Positions 39,601 to 46,370 of a DNA stretch of 64,000 nucleotides are shown here, in pieces. This DNA is from AP-15 sp963750195 (lineage in GTDB: Bacteria > Pseudomonadota > Alphaproteobacteria > ATCC43930 > CGMCC-115725), in the NCBI GenBank assembly GCA_963750195.1, contig CAVVPS010000001.1:259544-323543 (forward strand), written 5' to 3'. Under the pieces are notes generated by a model that made no database searches, was not told the origin of the DNA, and saw nothing but the letters and a program-made list of their open reading frames with translations. The translations under genes and the position numbers were made by a program. Position 1 is the stretch's first letter, and every line of letters begins with the position of its first letter.

Positions 39601-40721
39601 GTCCCGACATCGGCAACGGCCTGCTGCGCTCGGCGTTCGATGGCGGCCAAAGCTGCGGCGAGGTCCACTGATTCGGCGTTTGCCCGTTTCAGCTCGGCCG
39701 CAACTGCGTCGGCGCGCTGTCGCGCTTGCATCAAATCCGTCGCGGCCGCATCGGCGCGCTGCCGTGCCTCCACCAGCTCTGCTGCAGTCGCTTCGGCGCG
39801 CTGTCGCGCCTCCACCAGCTCTGCTGCAGTCGCTTCGGCGCCCTGTCGCGCTTTAACAAACGCCGACTCCGCTGCCTCGGCCCGCTGGACCAGGCTGGTA
39901 TTCTGCTGCGAAAACTCGCGCAGCGAACGGTCGCGGTCGGCGCAAGCCAGCCGGGTTCGCCCCAGCTCGGCGCAGACGGCGAGGTCTTCATCGCGTCGCC
40001 CCTCTGCGCTGCGCTCTAGAACGACCGCTTGCGGCGCCACAAAGCCACCGTCGAAATCAGGGCGCGGCGCAAAGCCCTGGGCGGCGAACAACCGCAGCCA
40101 GTAGAGCATCGGTTTGACGTTGACGTGGGCCGGCTCGGCAAAATCGTTCGGCGAGGATGAGAACAGGATACGGTCCGTCACCTTGGTCATTTCCGCGATC
40201 GCCTGGATCGCGTCCGGCTCGTTCATGTGCTCGAGGACTTCGATGCAGGTCACGAGGTCGTAATGGCCGGTAATCGGATCGGCGATCGAGCCGGTGGCGC
40301 AATAAGCCCGGACGTCGGGTCTGACCTGCGAGATGGCGAAAGCCGAGATGTCGCGCCCGCGCGCTTCGACCCCGCGGTCCCACAGCGCTTCCACCAGAAA
40401 GCCGTGCGCGCAACCGGCGTCGAACACCCGCCGCGGCCGAAAGCTGCGGATCAACTCGTCGGCGATCGATCCGAAGAATTGGGCCCAATTCGCATAAGCA
40501 CGATCGTACGGTACGGGCCCGCAATGCTTCGCGTAATAATCCGGTCCATAGACATCGCTTGGGTCTACTGGTAGCGCGATTTTAGCCTCCTGTTTGCGTG
40601 CTGGCCGGGCGGCGCAAAGGCGGCCGCCGCGACCGCACCCGGCGCGGCGAAGAACTGGACCGGGCACCGCCGCCCGGCCGGCGCGTGGCGGGTAAAGGAG
40701 CGCCGCGAGCCCCTTCGACAA
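33642..40721 (-). CDS. Giant multidomain methyltransferase/glycosyltransferase (about 2,300 residues)
   Basis: One unbroken frame of 2,359 codons. Domains by residue: 50-250 class I SAM methyltransferase (RRVFDAGCAHGFLVEALW, TCIEVLEHMN); about 265-365 Ala/Glu/Arg-rich coiled coil with 14-residue repeats; about 540-900 GT4 domain of the WsaF rhamnosyltransferase type (GGPNTAVNLAYRLAALGVP, YLIQEYEPLLHPSS, LLLYARP, SYPPLEMAASGRPVV); about 970-1480 and 1500-1985 two copies of a GT2-containing module (VPLDSDDLLTPD, SHDWDTFVR; IPMDADDLLTGD, CHDWDTACR); about 1990-2340 the domain shared with the next gene. Geobacillus WsaE (methyltransferase plus two rhamnosyltransferases) and WsaF offer the nearest known parallel. 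Role as cytoplasmic glycan polymerase with capping is inferred. The formal start at 40721 is TTG and the first 47 residues look non-native; AGGAGG at 40586-40591 stands five bases before an ATC codon, which may be the intended start. Confidence 0.88.
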   Translation of the reverse strand: MSKGLAALLYPPRAGRAAVPGPVLRRAGCGRGGRLCAARPARKQEAKIALPVDPSDVYGPDYYAKHCGPVPYDRAYANWAQFFGSIADELIRSFRPRRVFDAGCAHGFLVEALWDRGVEARGRDISAFAISQVRPDVRAYCATGSIADPITGHYDLVTCIEVLEHMNEPDAIQAIAEMTKVTDRILFSSSPNDFAEPAHVNVKPMLYWLRLFAAQGFAPRPDFDGGFVAPQAVVLERSAEGRRDEDLAVCAELGRTRLACADRDRSLREFSQQNTSLVQRAEAAESAFVKARQGAEATAAELVEARQRAEATAAELVEARQRADAAATDLMQARQRADAVAAELKRANAESVDLAAALAAIERRAQQAVADVGTLRAELAHLSAAYHGVLGSTTWRITAPLRNALSRWPRLRRALRSTSRLFWRCATLRILRLDGSPGKRRRGAAGVQWIFATASPRLLAKPAVRRLAVAAIVAGRRGRLWRVLRRSQRIMELSKSVVAELAGQIPVPAAALPEAANYVPPVGLLPGCNPLSIRLARELADRPALNVLVPALGMKNMTGGPNTAVNLAYRLAALGVPIRLVSADMPIDPDPKAFWRHVRALADIDAELPNVELVDASDRTQPLTIGANDVFMATAWWTAQMAKYAISHTRHQRFLYLIQEYEPLLHPSSTPQALAEETYRLDHIPIVNTTLLRDFLATERVGPFADPEFAERAIVFEPAINISRFYPDRMATDGLSRRRRLLLYARPRSGVRNAFELGVAALQKLIFEGAFDPAEWEFLGMGDPFAAVDLGRGAQLVSVPWLDFDSYARQMRTSDLLLSPMLSPHPSYPPLEMAASGRPVVTTTFATKTAARLAAISPNIIGVEPTIEAIADGLREAIRRQASGIPNSSKLGLPSSWSESFAATVPAVHDALLGLFGAPPLGQAARRGDAGPVSGLFPGYRQWPGDRYGLLRFDLLHERRQAYGKAAVDAGLLSFLTPVWNTPADMLRELAQSVLGQDAGTGFEWIILDNGTDRDETRAALAPFAEHPCVRLFRVEANLGIAGGMRYCLERATGRYIVPLDSDDLLTPDCVRVVTSELISAGYPALAYTDEDKVEGTAFRDPYCKPDWDPVLFAHSCYIAHLCAIDRRLAIELGAYTDAGASGSHDWDTFVRFFRAGHTPHHIRHILYSWRLHAASTAANIGSKDYIFSSQRAVLERFLAGAANPGRYRVDPSPLFNGTPDWRFLRPADEPVSIATILIGGSGEPIGVGKAFSSGAAAVERISADDGLETLLTAVEKCAGSTEFIHLLHGDVVVEETGWADEAAALCELFPDTLLVGGRIHRAGQIVDADRYFGFGEGCNSPNRGRSLADPGYFAQMWKPHSVSAVPLQHCVARADFLVAALRRLAGTGASYHHLAAWLGAEARRRGGRVVYSPFFCARIAREIEAPTTVERDAFVMAHRALIPEPTLLSLRLGLSAATVYQPLLARQRRDEEKRARSARATSYADSAAAEVMARRITSPAPPRSCRFSLLTSVYERTSAALFEETARSLTEQSYSFAEWLVLENGPVSPEVADALQRLAADPRIRLFRVPDNLGIVRAMRFCLERASGDYVIPMDADDLLTGDALQQLALAIAASPSASLFFSDEDLLVEQQPTSPFRRPGFDPILNAADSYIWHLCAFRRERALALDAFSDSGANYCHDWDTACRFAAAGDEIVHVPAVLYHWRRHLDSSSNRGEVNPGSLASVKHVMTGIIARQPRPELYDVDPFPLYRGVEQYAIRRRPVDPMLMALVVLAEAEPTPASAPGFTALACTMIGEPHVLAQWREPSAAARLARLTARITADHVALIGDALTPDTEHGVWEAMRLFEMHPDVAAVGGRIIGEGGTVLGYCAVPAFDHGALATAAGGQRGDPGPFAMALKPQSAMRIAGEYFFCRTELLREAATALAEDGGSLTGLGERLTALIHARGMRIAYSPLIEATLSDHGAEEQVAPKPLAKVLPTGFGVAGIRGRRTAVVYLARKAEGLEPVKRFVASYRAHNPGEHHDLAVVYKGYDGGDDIARTQAVFDGMPHRTLNISDEGFDIGAYLFAARQLDYECLCFLNTFTEIVAEAWLATLCAQAARAGVGIVGATGSYESLHDSCALTGKAVWLCAVKRIPFDERIAGHFRWVLADHAAEWMERRAAPGKRPGRVAADAGRPYRAALDSQFPSYWEAVCAPGGPLEVCRQMPRFPNPHIRSNCFMIARSLLLSLGYPPPQTKNQCYEFESGFNGLTARLRAAGLSALVAGRDGIGYDVPDWPQSRTFRLESQDNLLAIDNQVREFASLCDAERITHSRFTWGDYLGPAPPDFPDLGFTFARGDLAPARIAAAVARSELSDMAV
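39727..39851 (-). repeat. 42-bp tandem repeats coding the coiled coil
   Basis: Two adjacent 42-base units (39768-39809 and 39810-39851) differ at one base, and a more diverged unit lies at 39727-39767. Each encodes 14 residues (ELVEARQRAEATAA), exactly two heptads, so copy number changes keep both the frame and the heptad register. Further degenerate units flank the block. It sits in the linker between the methyltransferase and GT4 domains of the giant protein. Confidence 0.9.
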
Positions 40722-40958
40722 GAATTTGAGCCACTTGGGCCTGCCGCTCAGGGCTCATAACCGATCGCTTGCCGGGTTGCAATCGCGTCGGCGAAGCGAT
40801 TGTGATAGGTGATGGGAGATGATCGCGAGGCTGGACGATTTGGCGGCTCGCAAGCTGCCAAGGCGGCGCTTCTCCGGGTTGGCGCCGCCTATCCGCAGCT
40901 TCGCGCCAGGCGTTAGGATGGGCCCCGGCAGCGCTTCTCCACAGCTTGCCAAGGCGCG

Positions 40959-42119
40959 GTGGAACTGATGCCGACGGCGCCCGCCGTGCCGACAATTCTC
41001 CACCTAATCACCGGGCTCGAGACCGGCGGCGCCGAAGGAATGCTGAGCCGGCTCGTCGCGCATGGCGATCCCGGCCGTTTCGCCTCGGTAGTGGTCAGCA
41101 TGACCGATGCAGGCACCGTCGGCGCACGTATTGCGGCCGGCGGAATCCCGCTCGAGACCCTCGGCATGCGGCGTGGCGCTGCCGATCCTCGCGGGCTGCT
41201 GCGGTTGATCCGGATCCTGCGCCGCTATCGCCCGGCGATCCTGCAGACCTGGCTCTATCATGCCGATCTGCTGGGGTTGGCGGCGTACCGGCTCGGTTAC
41301 GCCCCACGGCTATTGTGGAATATCCGCTGCACCGAATCGATCGGCTCGCGCACCATCCTCGCGGTGTTGCGCCGCTGCTCGAGGACGCCCGAGGCGATCA
41401 TCGTCAATTCGATCGCCGGACGGCGTTTTCACGAGCGCCTCGGCTATCGCCCGCAGCGCTGGGAATATGTCGCGAACGGCTTCGACACGGCGGTGCTGCG
41501 ACCCGATCCGGCGGCGCGGCGGCGGCTGCGCGCCGAACTCGAGATCGCCGATTCGGCGATCGTGGTCGGGATGCCGGCGCGCTATCATCCAATGAAGGAT
41601 CATGCCACTTTCTTTGCCGCGGCGGCGCGGCTGGCGGAGGTCTGTCCGAGGCTGGTCTTTGTACTAGCCGGCGCCGGGATCGATCTGACCAACCCGGTGC
41701 TGGCGAGGATGATCGCGGCCCATGGCCTGATGCCGCGGCTGCGGCTGCTCGGCGAGCGGGCCGACATGAAGGCCATCTATTCGGCGCTCGACATCGCCAC
41801 CTTGACATCGGCTTTTGGCGAGGGCTTCCCTAATGTGCTCGGGGAGGCGATGGCCTGCGGCGTTGCCTGCATCGCCACGGATTGCGGCGATGCCGCGGAG
41901 ATCGTGGGCCCGACCGGCGAAATCGTGCCGGCCCGCGATGCCGAAGCGCTCGCGGCGGCCTGGCAGCGGCTGGCCGCGGCAGAGCCGGCAACTCGTCACG
42001 CGCTCGGCGCGGCGGCGCGACGGCGGATTGTGCAGCACTATGACCTCGCCACAATGATCCGCCGCTACGAAGCGGTCTATGCCGGCTTGCCGGAACCCGC
42101 TCCCGCCCGGTGCCGATAG
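40959..42119 (+). CDS. Glycosyltransferase family 4
   Basis: The 386-residue GT-B enzyme starts with TILHLITGLETGGAEGMLSR, the donor-independent GT4 opening. It has the acceptor half (LQTWLYHADLLG) and the C-terminal donor half with VVGMPARYHPMKDH, LLGERADMKAIYSALDI and EGFPNVLGEAMACG (E-x7-E motif). GTG at 40959 and ATG at 40968 are both possible starts. It is transcribed opposite to the giant gene and convergent with wzt. Likely role: one transfer in assembly of the glycan or its primer; donor unknown. The 237 bases before it hold no gene. Confidence 0.88.
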   Translation: MELMPTAPAVPTILHLITGLETGGAEGMLSRLVAHGDPGRFASVVVSMTDAGTVGARIAAGGIPLETLGMRRGAADPRGLLRLIRILRRYRPAILQTWLYHADLLGLAAYRLGYAPRLLWNIRCTESIGSRTILAVLRRCSRTPEAIIVNSIAGRRFHERLGYRPQRWEYVANGFDTAVLRPDPAARRRLRAELEIADSAIVVGMPARYHPMKDHATFFAAAARLAEVCPRLVFVLAGAGIDLTNPVLARMIAAHGLMPRLRLLGERADMKAIYSALDIATLTSAFGEGFPNVLGEAMACGVACIATDCGDAAEIVGPTGEIVPARDAEALAAAWQRLAAAEPATRHALGAAARRRIVQHYDLATMIRRYEAVYAGLPEPAPARCR

Positions 42120-42350
42120 CTGGGTCGCTCGCAGGCCAGCGCCGGATGGCGCCGATCCTTGTCGGTGAGCACCGGGCGGCCCTCGCCGATGGGCCAATCG
42201 ATCGCTAGCGCCGGATCGTTCCACAAAAGCCCGCGGTCATGGGCCGGCGCTTAATAGCGATTCGCCTTCTAGACGACCGCGGTGTCGGGAACGAGCGTGC
42301 AAAACCCGTGGGCAAATCGTTTTCCTGTATGGGAAGCCGGCTGTACCTGG
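42120..42350 (-). pseudogene. Decayed RfbC-family epimerase relic
   Basis: On the minus strand the frame reads KRFAHGFCTLVPDTAVV, then TAG, KANRY, TAA, then HDRGLLWNDPALAIDWPIGE and LTDKDRRHPALA. These are the second half of an RfbC-type epimerase; the two stops replace Tyr codons (TAC to TAG, TAC to TAA) in the usual position. Upstream, the N-terminal half with the catalytic His is missing or unrecognisable. It is a third member of the family in this locus besides the two intact ones. The remaining bases to 42506 show no gene. Confidence 0.8.
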
Positions 42351-42506
42351 GCGGGCTTGCGCCAACCGGAACCGCAAGGCCCGGAATTGTCGCAGGTTTG
42401 TTCAGTCGCATTTACGCGGTTCCGCGGATGCCGGCGGAGCCCGCGGCGATGCATTGCGAACGGGCGCCGGTCGCCTCCTTTGGTGGACCGGCGCGGTGCC
42501 GACCGC

Positions 42507-43298
42507 CTAGCCCGTCGCCACCATCGGAGAGAGGGTTTGCGGGCCCCCGGTCTCGATCAGATTGCGATAGGCGGCGATGATCTCTTTGACCGGGCCGATC
42601 GCCACCATGCGACCTTGATGCAGCAGTATGCCGCGATTACACCATTGCTCGATCAGCTCGAGCGAATGTGAAGCGAGAACGAGAATGCTCGAGGTGCGGA
42701 CGAAATCCTCGACGCGCCGCTGTGCCTTTTCGAGGAATTGCATATCCCCGGCCGCCAGCCATTCGTCCATGATCAGGATATCGGGAGGGATGCAGGTCGA
42801 GATGGCGAAAGCCAGCCGAACCATCATGCCGGCCGAATAGGTGCGCACCGGCATGTCGAGATAATCCCCGAGCTCGGTGAATTCCGCGACCTCGGCCGCG
42901 TGGGTGCGCATTTCTTGGGGATGGATCCCCATATACATGCCGCGCAGGATGATGTTCTCGCGCCCCGTGGCATCGGGATTGAGACCGATCTGAGTGTCGA
43001 GCAGGGACGAGACGCTCCCGGAAGAAGCGAAATATCCTTGCGTCGGCTCGTAGACGCCGGCGAGCACCTTGAGCAGTGTCGTCTTTCCGGCTCCGTTCAG
43101 GCCGATCAGCGCGAACCGTTCGCCATTGCCGATCTCGAAGCTCACATTGCTCAACGCCCGCACATTGATGCGGTCCTTGGCATCGTGGCCGAGATTGCCG
43201 CGGGTCGTCGAGGCTAGCAACACCTTCTTGAGCGAGCGGCTGCTGCCTTGATAGATCGGAAATTCGACCGAAACGTCTCGCAACCGCAAAAACGACAC
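42507..43298 (-). CDS. wzt: ABC-2 polysaccharide exporter ATPase, short Wzt type
   Basis: From GTG 43298 the product has 263 residues: Walker A LIGLNGAGKTTLLKVLAGVY, signature TYSAGMMVRLAFAIST, Walker B DILIMDEWLAAGD and the H-loop VLASHSLELIEQW. The protein ends shortly after the nucleotide-binding domain, so the C-terminal carbohydrate-binding domain seen in Wzt of E. coli O8/O9a is absent. It starts six bases after the wzm stop. The frame continues upstream through wzm in another reading, which is not coding. It energises export of the undecaprenyl-linked glycan to the periplasm. Confidence 0.92.
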   Translation of the reverse strand: MSFLRLRDVSVEFPIYQGSSRSLKKVLLASTTRGNLGHDAKDRINVRALSNVSFEIGNGERFALIGLNGAGKTTLLKVLAGVYEPTQGYFASSGSVSSLLDTQIGLNPDATGRENIILRGMYMGIHPQEMRTHAAEVAEFTELGDYLDMPVRTYSAGMMVRLAFAISTCIPPDILIMDEWLAAGDMQFLEKAQRRVEDFVRTSSILVLASHSLELIEQWCNRGILLHQGRMVAIGPVKEIIAAYRNLIETGGPQTLSPMVATG

Positions 43299-43303
43299 GG
43301 TGG

Positions 43304-44263
43304 TTACACCCAAAATGCGATGCGCGCGCGGAACCGGGCAAAAAACGCAAAACTCCCGGCACAGCCGAATGCAGTGAACGCCGCAAGGATCAACCAGGAA
43401 TAGGGCTCGGTTGGCTGGCCGAGCAGCGGCGCGCGCATCACGTCGATTGCCGCGTATAGCGGATTGACCTCCGCCAGCCAGCGGTGCGCGCCAAGCCCGG
43501 CGGCGGGCCAGAAAATCGGCGTGATGAAGAACACGACTTGGACGACGCTGGCGACGATCGGCGGCACGTCGCGGAAGCGCGCACTGATCATCCCGAGCAG
43601 GAGGCTCACCCAGACCCCGTTGAGCACGATCAGTGCCAGCCCCGGGCCGAGCTCCAGCAGCCGCAGCCCGACCACCGGGTGTGGAAACAGCACGAGGACA
43701 ATCGGGACGATGACGAAGCTGTGCAACAAAACTAGCACGTTGCGGTAAACCAGGCGATACGCGTGCAGCGAGAATGGCAGCTTCACCTGCTGAATGATGC
43801 TCTGCACCGAGGAGAAAGTCGCGCAACCTTCGGTGATCATGCCGGCGATGAACTGCCAGAAGATCAATCCGACGGTCAGCATCGGCAGATAATCCTGCAG
43901 CTGGGTGCGGAACAGCCGGGCAAAAATAAATCCCATCGAACTGATCATCACGATGGTCGTAATGGTCTGCCAAAACGGCCCGAGCACCGAGCCACGGTAG
44001 CGCAGCCGCATATCCTGATGGGCGAGGGTCGCCCACAACCAGCTCTGGCGCAAGCCATCGACGAGATCGGCGGCGGCGGCGCGGGCACGGCCCAACTCCT
44101 CCGGAGGCGCGAGGATTCCCTTGGCGCGCCCGTCGAAAACTCTCTCCAATTGGGTCAATTCATCAATCGCTCGTATGACCGCCCCGCCTCTGCCGCTTGC
44201 GCAGCCGGGATGCAGCGGGGATGCGCGATGGGCAAAGACCGAACTAGCTCTATCATGGGGCAT
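43304..44263 (-). CDS. wzm: ABC-2 polysaccharide exporter permease Wzm
   Basis: The 319-residue protein has six hydrophobic helices after a cytoplasmic N-terminus. DMRLRYRGSVLGPFWQTITT is the typical ABC-2 O-antigen permease entry; FITPIFWPAAGL and EVNPLYAAIDVMRAPLLG are conserved near the end. The first 60 residues are not conserved and the true start may be later, though no better Met is present. It forms the channel with Wzt. An ABC exporter implies that chain synthesis is completed in the cytoplasm, in line with the multidomain polymerase nearby. Confidence 0.92.
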   Translation of the reverse strand: MPHDRASSVFAHRASPLHPGCASGRGGAVIRAIDELTQLERVFDGRAKGILAPPEELGRARAAAADLVDGLRQSWLWATLAHQDMRLRYRGSVLGPFWQTITTIVMISSMGFIFARLFRTQLQDYLPMLTVGLIFWQFIAGMITEGCATFSSVQSIIQQVKLPFSLHAYRLVYRNVLVLLHSFVIVPIVLVLFPHPVVGLRLLELGPGLALIVLNGVWVSLLLGMISARFRDVPPIVASVVQVVFFITPIFWPAAGLGAHRWLAEVNPLYAAIDVMRAPLLGQPTEPYSWLILAAFTAFGCAGSFAFFARFRARIAFWV

Positions 44264-44925
44264 CAGGACCGTCCAGCGGTCGAGGACGGCGGTAGTGCCT
44301 CGGTTCGGTGCTGCATCTGCGTTGTGCGCTCCCGCGATCTGCTTCAGTCAACGGCGCCGGCTGCGACATGCCGATGTCGATCAAATGCTCGGCGAGCTGC
44401 CGGGCGAGATTGTGGAAGCGGATTCTGCTGCCCGGTCTTCGCGCCGCGATTCGCGCTAGTTGATCCGCAAGGTCGGGGGTCAATGCGCGGAGGGCGCGAT
44501 CCCGGCAGTGCCCATCAGCCGCCCCGCGCCAGCGGGGCGTAGGGCGCGGCCCGAGCACAGCGAGGGAGACGCCTAGAAAAACCGGCAGCGGGAGAATGAG
44601 TTCGCAGTTCAGGCGGCATTCGCCATTATTCGCTGGAATCGCCGGACATCAGCGGCGGCGGTGATATGCATCGGGCGAGACCACGCCGGGCGGCAGCGCG
44701 GAAAATCCCTGACCGCGCCCCCGTAACCGCACGCGCCGCAACCCGCGGTGTTGTCTGCAGACCAATACGAACCGTCGATGTCCCGAACTTCTTCGGCGAT
44801 CCCGGCGCCGTTGGCAGCGAGCCGGATCGAGACGAAGGCGCAGATTTCCGAGCACCGTTGGGAGTTCGCTGCATGCCCAGACCTGCCTGAAAACGGCGGC
44901 CTTTATTGCCCCTTATTAAAGAAAC
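44264..44925. other. Intergenic region, no confident gene
   Basis: This GC-rich stretch between wzm and the HTH gene holds only short overlapping frames. A minus-strand frame at 44253-44558 has LADQLARIAARRPGSR and could be a fragment of something, but no family was recognised. It should contain the wzm-wzt promoter. Confidence 0.45.
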
Positions 44926-45309
44926 CTACGATCCGCCACCGCGGCGGTCGTCGTTCAAGCGATCCAGCGACGAGGGGCTCGTCGGTTGTTGGCGCGCAAA
45001 GAGTCGGCGCAGGTCGGAGGAAACCGTGCGCGACACGGCACGCACCGGCCGTCCCAACCAGAGCCGAAGTATCTCTGCGGCGACGGTCTTGCGCGGAACA
45101 TGGCGCAGACTTGCCATGCCATCACGCCGGTAATCGGCGACCCAGGCATCTACCAGGCGCTCAGGCACGCCAACCGCCGCCGCGGCCTCGGCGCTCGTCC
45201 AACCGTCGACGATGACGCGCTGGACAATCTGGCCGCGCTGGGCCGGGGTCAGGACGACAGGTTCGGTCGACCGCTTCTTCATTCCTCGCCAACGCGCGAA
45301 CACACTCAT
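44926..45309 (-). CDS. Helix-turn-helix protein of unknown role
   Basis: The 127-residue product has a homeodomain-like HTH: LTPAQRGQIVQRVIVDGWTS, then EAAAAVGVPERLVDAWVADY and RRDGMASLRHVPRK. This arrangement resembles the N-terminal DNA-binding part of some transposases and small regulators, but no catalytic domain follows. A Met at 45282 is an alternative start. It lies 12 bases after the acuI-like gene on the same strand. It may be a regulator or a transposase remnant; I cannot decide. Confidence 0.6.
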   Translation of the reverse strand: MSVFARWRGMKKRSTEPVVLTPAQRGQIVQRVIVDGWTSAEAAAAVGVPERLVDAWVADYRRDGMASLRHVPRKTVAAEILRLWLGRPVRAVSRTVSSDLRRLFARQQPTSPSSLDRLNDDRRGGGS

Positions 45310-45321
45310 AATTCCGCCCGT

Positions 45322-46314
45322 TTACGCCTTAATGTCGATGACGGTCCGGCCGCAGACCTCACCCCTCAGAATCTTCTGTGCAAGCCCCGGCAGCGCCGCG
45401 AGCGGCTCGACACGGGTCATCCGTTCCAGGCAGTCGAGCGGCAAATCGTGCGCCAGGCGCCGCCACGCCTCCGTCCGTTCCTCGCGTGGACACATAACTG
45501 AGTCGATCCCGAGCAGATTGACCCCCCGCAACAGGAACGGGATTACCGTCGCCGGCAAATCGTTGCCGCCGGCGAGACCGCAAGCAGCGACGCTGGCGCG
45601 GTATTCGAGCTGGGTGAGGATCGTCGCCAAAGTGTTGCCGCCGACCGCGTCGATCGCGCCGGCCCAACGCTCGCGGTCGAGCGGTCGCGTCGGCTTGGCG
45701 GCTAGTGCGGCGCGCTCGATCAGATCGGCGGCGCCGAGGTCCGTCAGATAATCACGCTGGTCGGGCCGGCCGGTCGCGGCAACGACCCGATGGCCGAACG
45801 CCGACAGCAGCGCAACCGCCACGCTGCCAACGCCGCCCGCTGCACCGGTGACCAGAACATCGCCGGCGCCGGGACGCAACCCGTGCCGCTCCAGTGCCAT
45901 GACCGCCAGCATCGCGGTGAACCCGGCGGTGCCGACGGCCATCGCCTGGGTCGCACTCAGACCTTCCGGCCGGTGAACCAGCCAGGAGGCCTTGACCCGG
46001 GCCTTTTCGGCGTAGCCGCCCCATTGCACCTCGCCGACCCGCCAGCCGGTCAGGATGACCGGGTCGCCAGGTTTGAACTCAGGCGAATCCGAACGCTCGA
46101 CAATGCCGGCAAAATCGACGCCGGGGATGTGCGGATAATTCCGCACCAGCCGGCCGAGGCCCTGCAGCACCATCGCGTCCTTGTAGTTCAGTGTAGAATA
46201 TTCGACCGCGACGGTGACCTCGCCCGGCGGCAGCCGTGTCTCGTCGACCGCTTCGAGGCGCGGGACGATTTTTCCGCCGTCTTCGTGCAGCATCAGCGCC
46301 CGGAACGTCGCCAT
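45322..46314 (-). CDS. AcuI/YhdH-type acryloyl-CoA reductase (MDR family)
   Basis: The intact 330-residue medium-chain reductase lacks zinc ligands, as expected for the YhdH/AcuI group. EYSTLNYKDAMVLQGLGRL, YPHIPGVDFAG, LTGWRVGEVQWGGYAEK, VLVTGAAGGVGSVAVALL (NADPH site) and GIDSVMCPREERTEAWRRL are hallmarks. The enzyme reduces acryloyl-CoA to propionyl-CoA with NADPH. Downstream of a thiolase-like gene on the same strand, it could serve acyl-CoA catabolism. Specific substrate not tested by sequence. Confidence 0.88.
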   Translation of the reverse strand: MATFRALMLHEDGGKIVPRLEAVDETRLPPGEVTVAVEYSTLNYKDAMVLQGLGRLVRNYPHIPGVDFAGIVERSDSPEFKPGDPVILTGWRVGEVQWGGYAEKARVKASWLVHRPEGLSATQAMAVGTAGFTAMLAVMALERHGLRPGAGDVLVTGAAGGVGSVAVALLSAFGHRVVAATGRPDQRDYLTDLGAADLIERAALAAKPTRPLDRERWAGAIDAVGGNTLATILTQLEYRASVAACGLAGGNDLPATVIPFLLRGVNLLGIDSVMCPREERTEAWRRLAHDLPLDCLERMTRVEPLAALPGLAQKILRGEVCGRTVIDIKA

Positions 46315-46370
46315 GATGCCCCCTGAACTATAGTCGCTGCCGGGCTCGGTCCGGCGCTACAGACAATGCC

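Noticed and set aside
44626..44890. Short frames with Cys/Gly-rich residues that could suggest a peptide precursor
   Set aside because: No start with a ribosome-binding site, no modification gene nearby and no family match; random frames are more likely.
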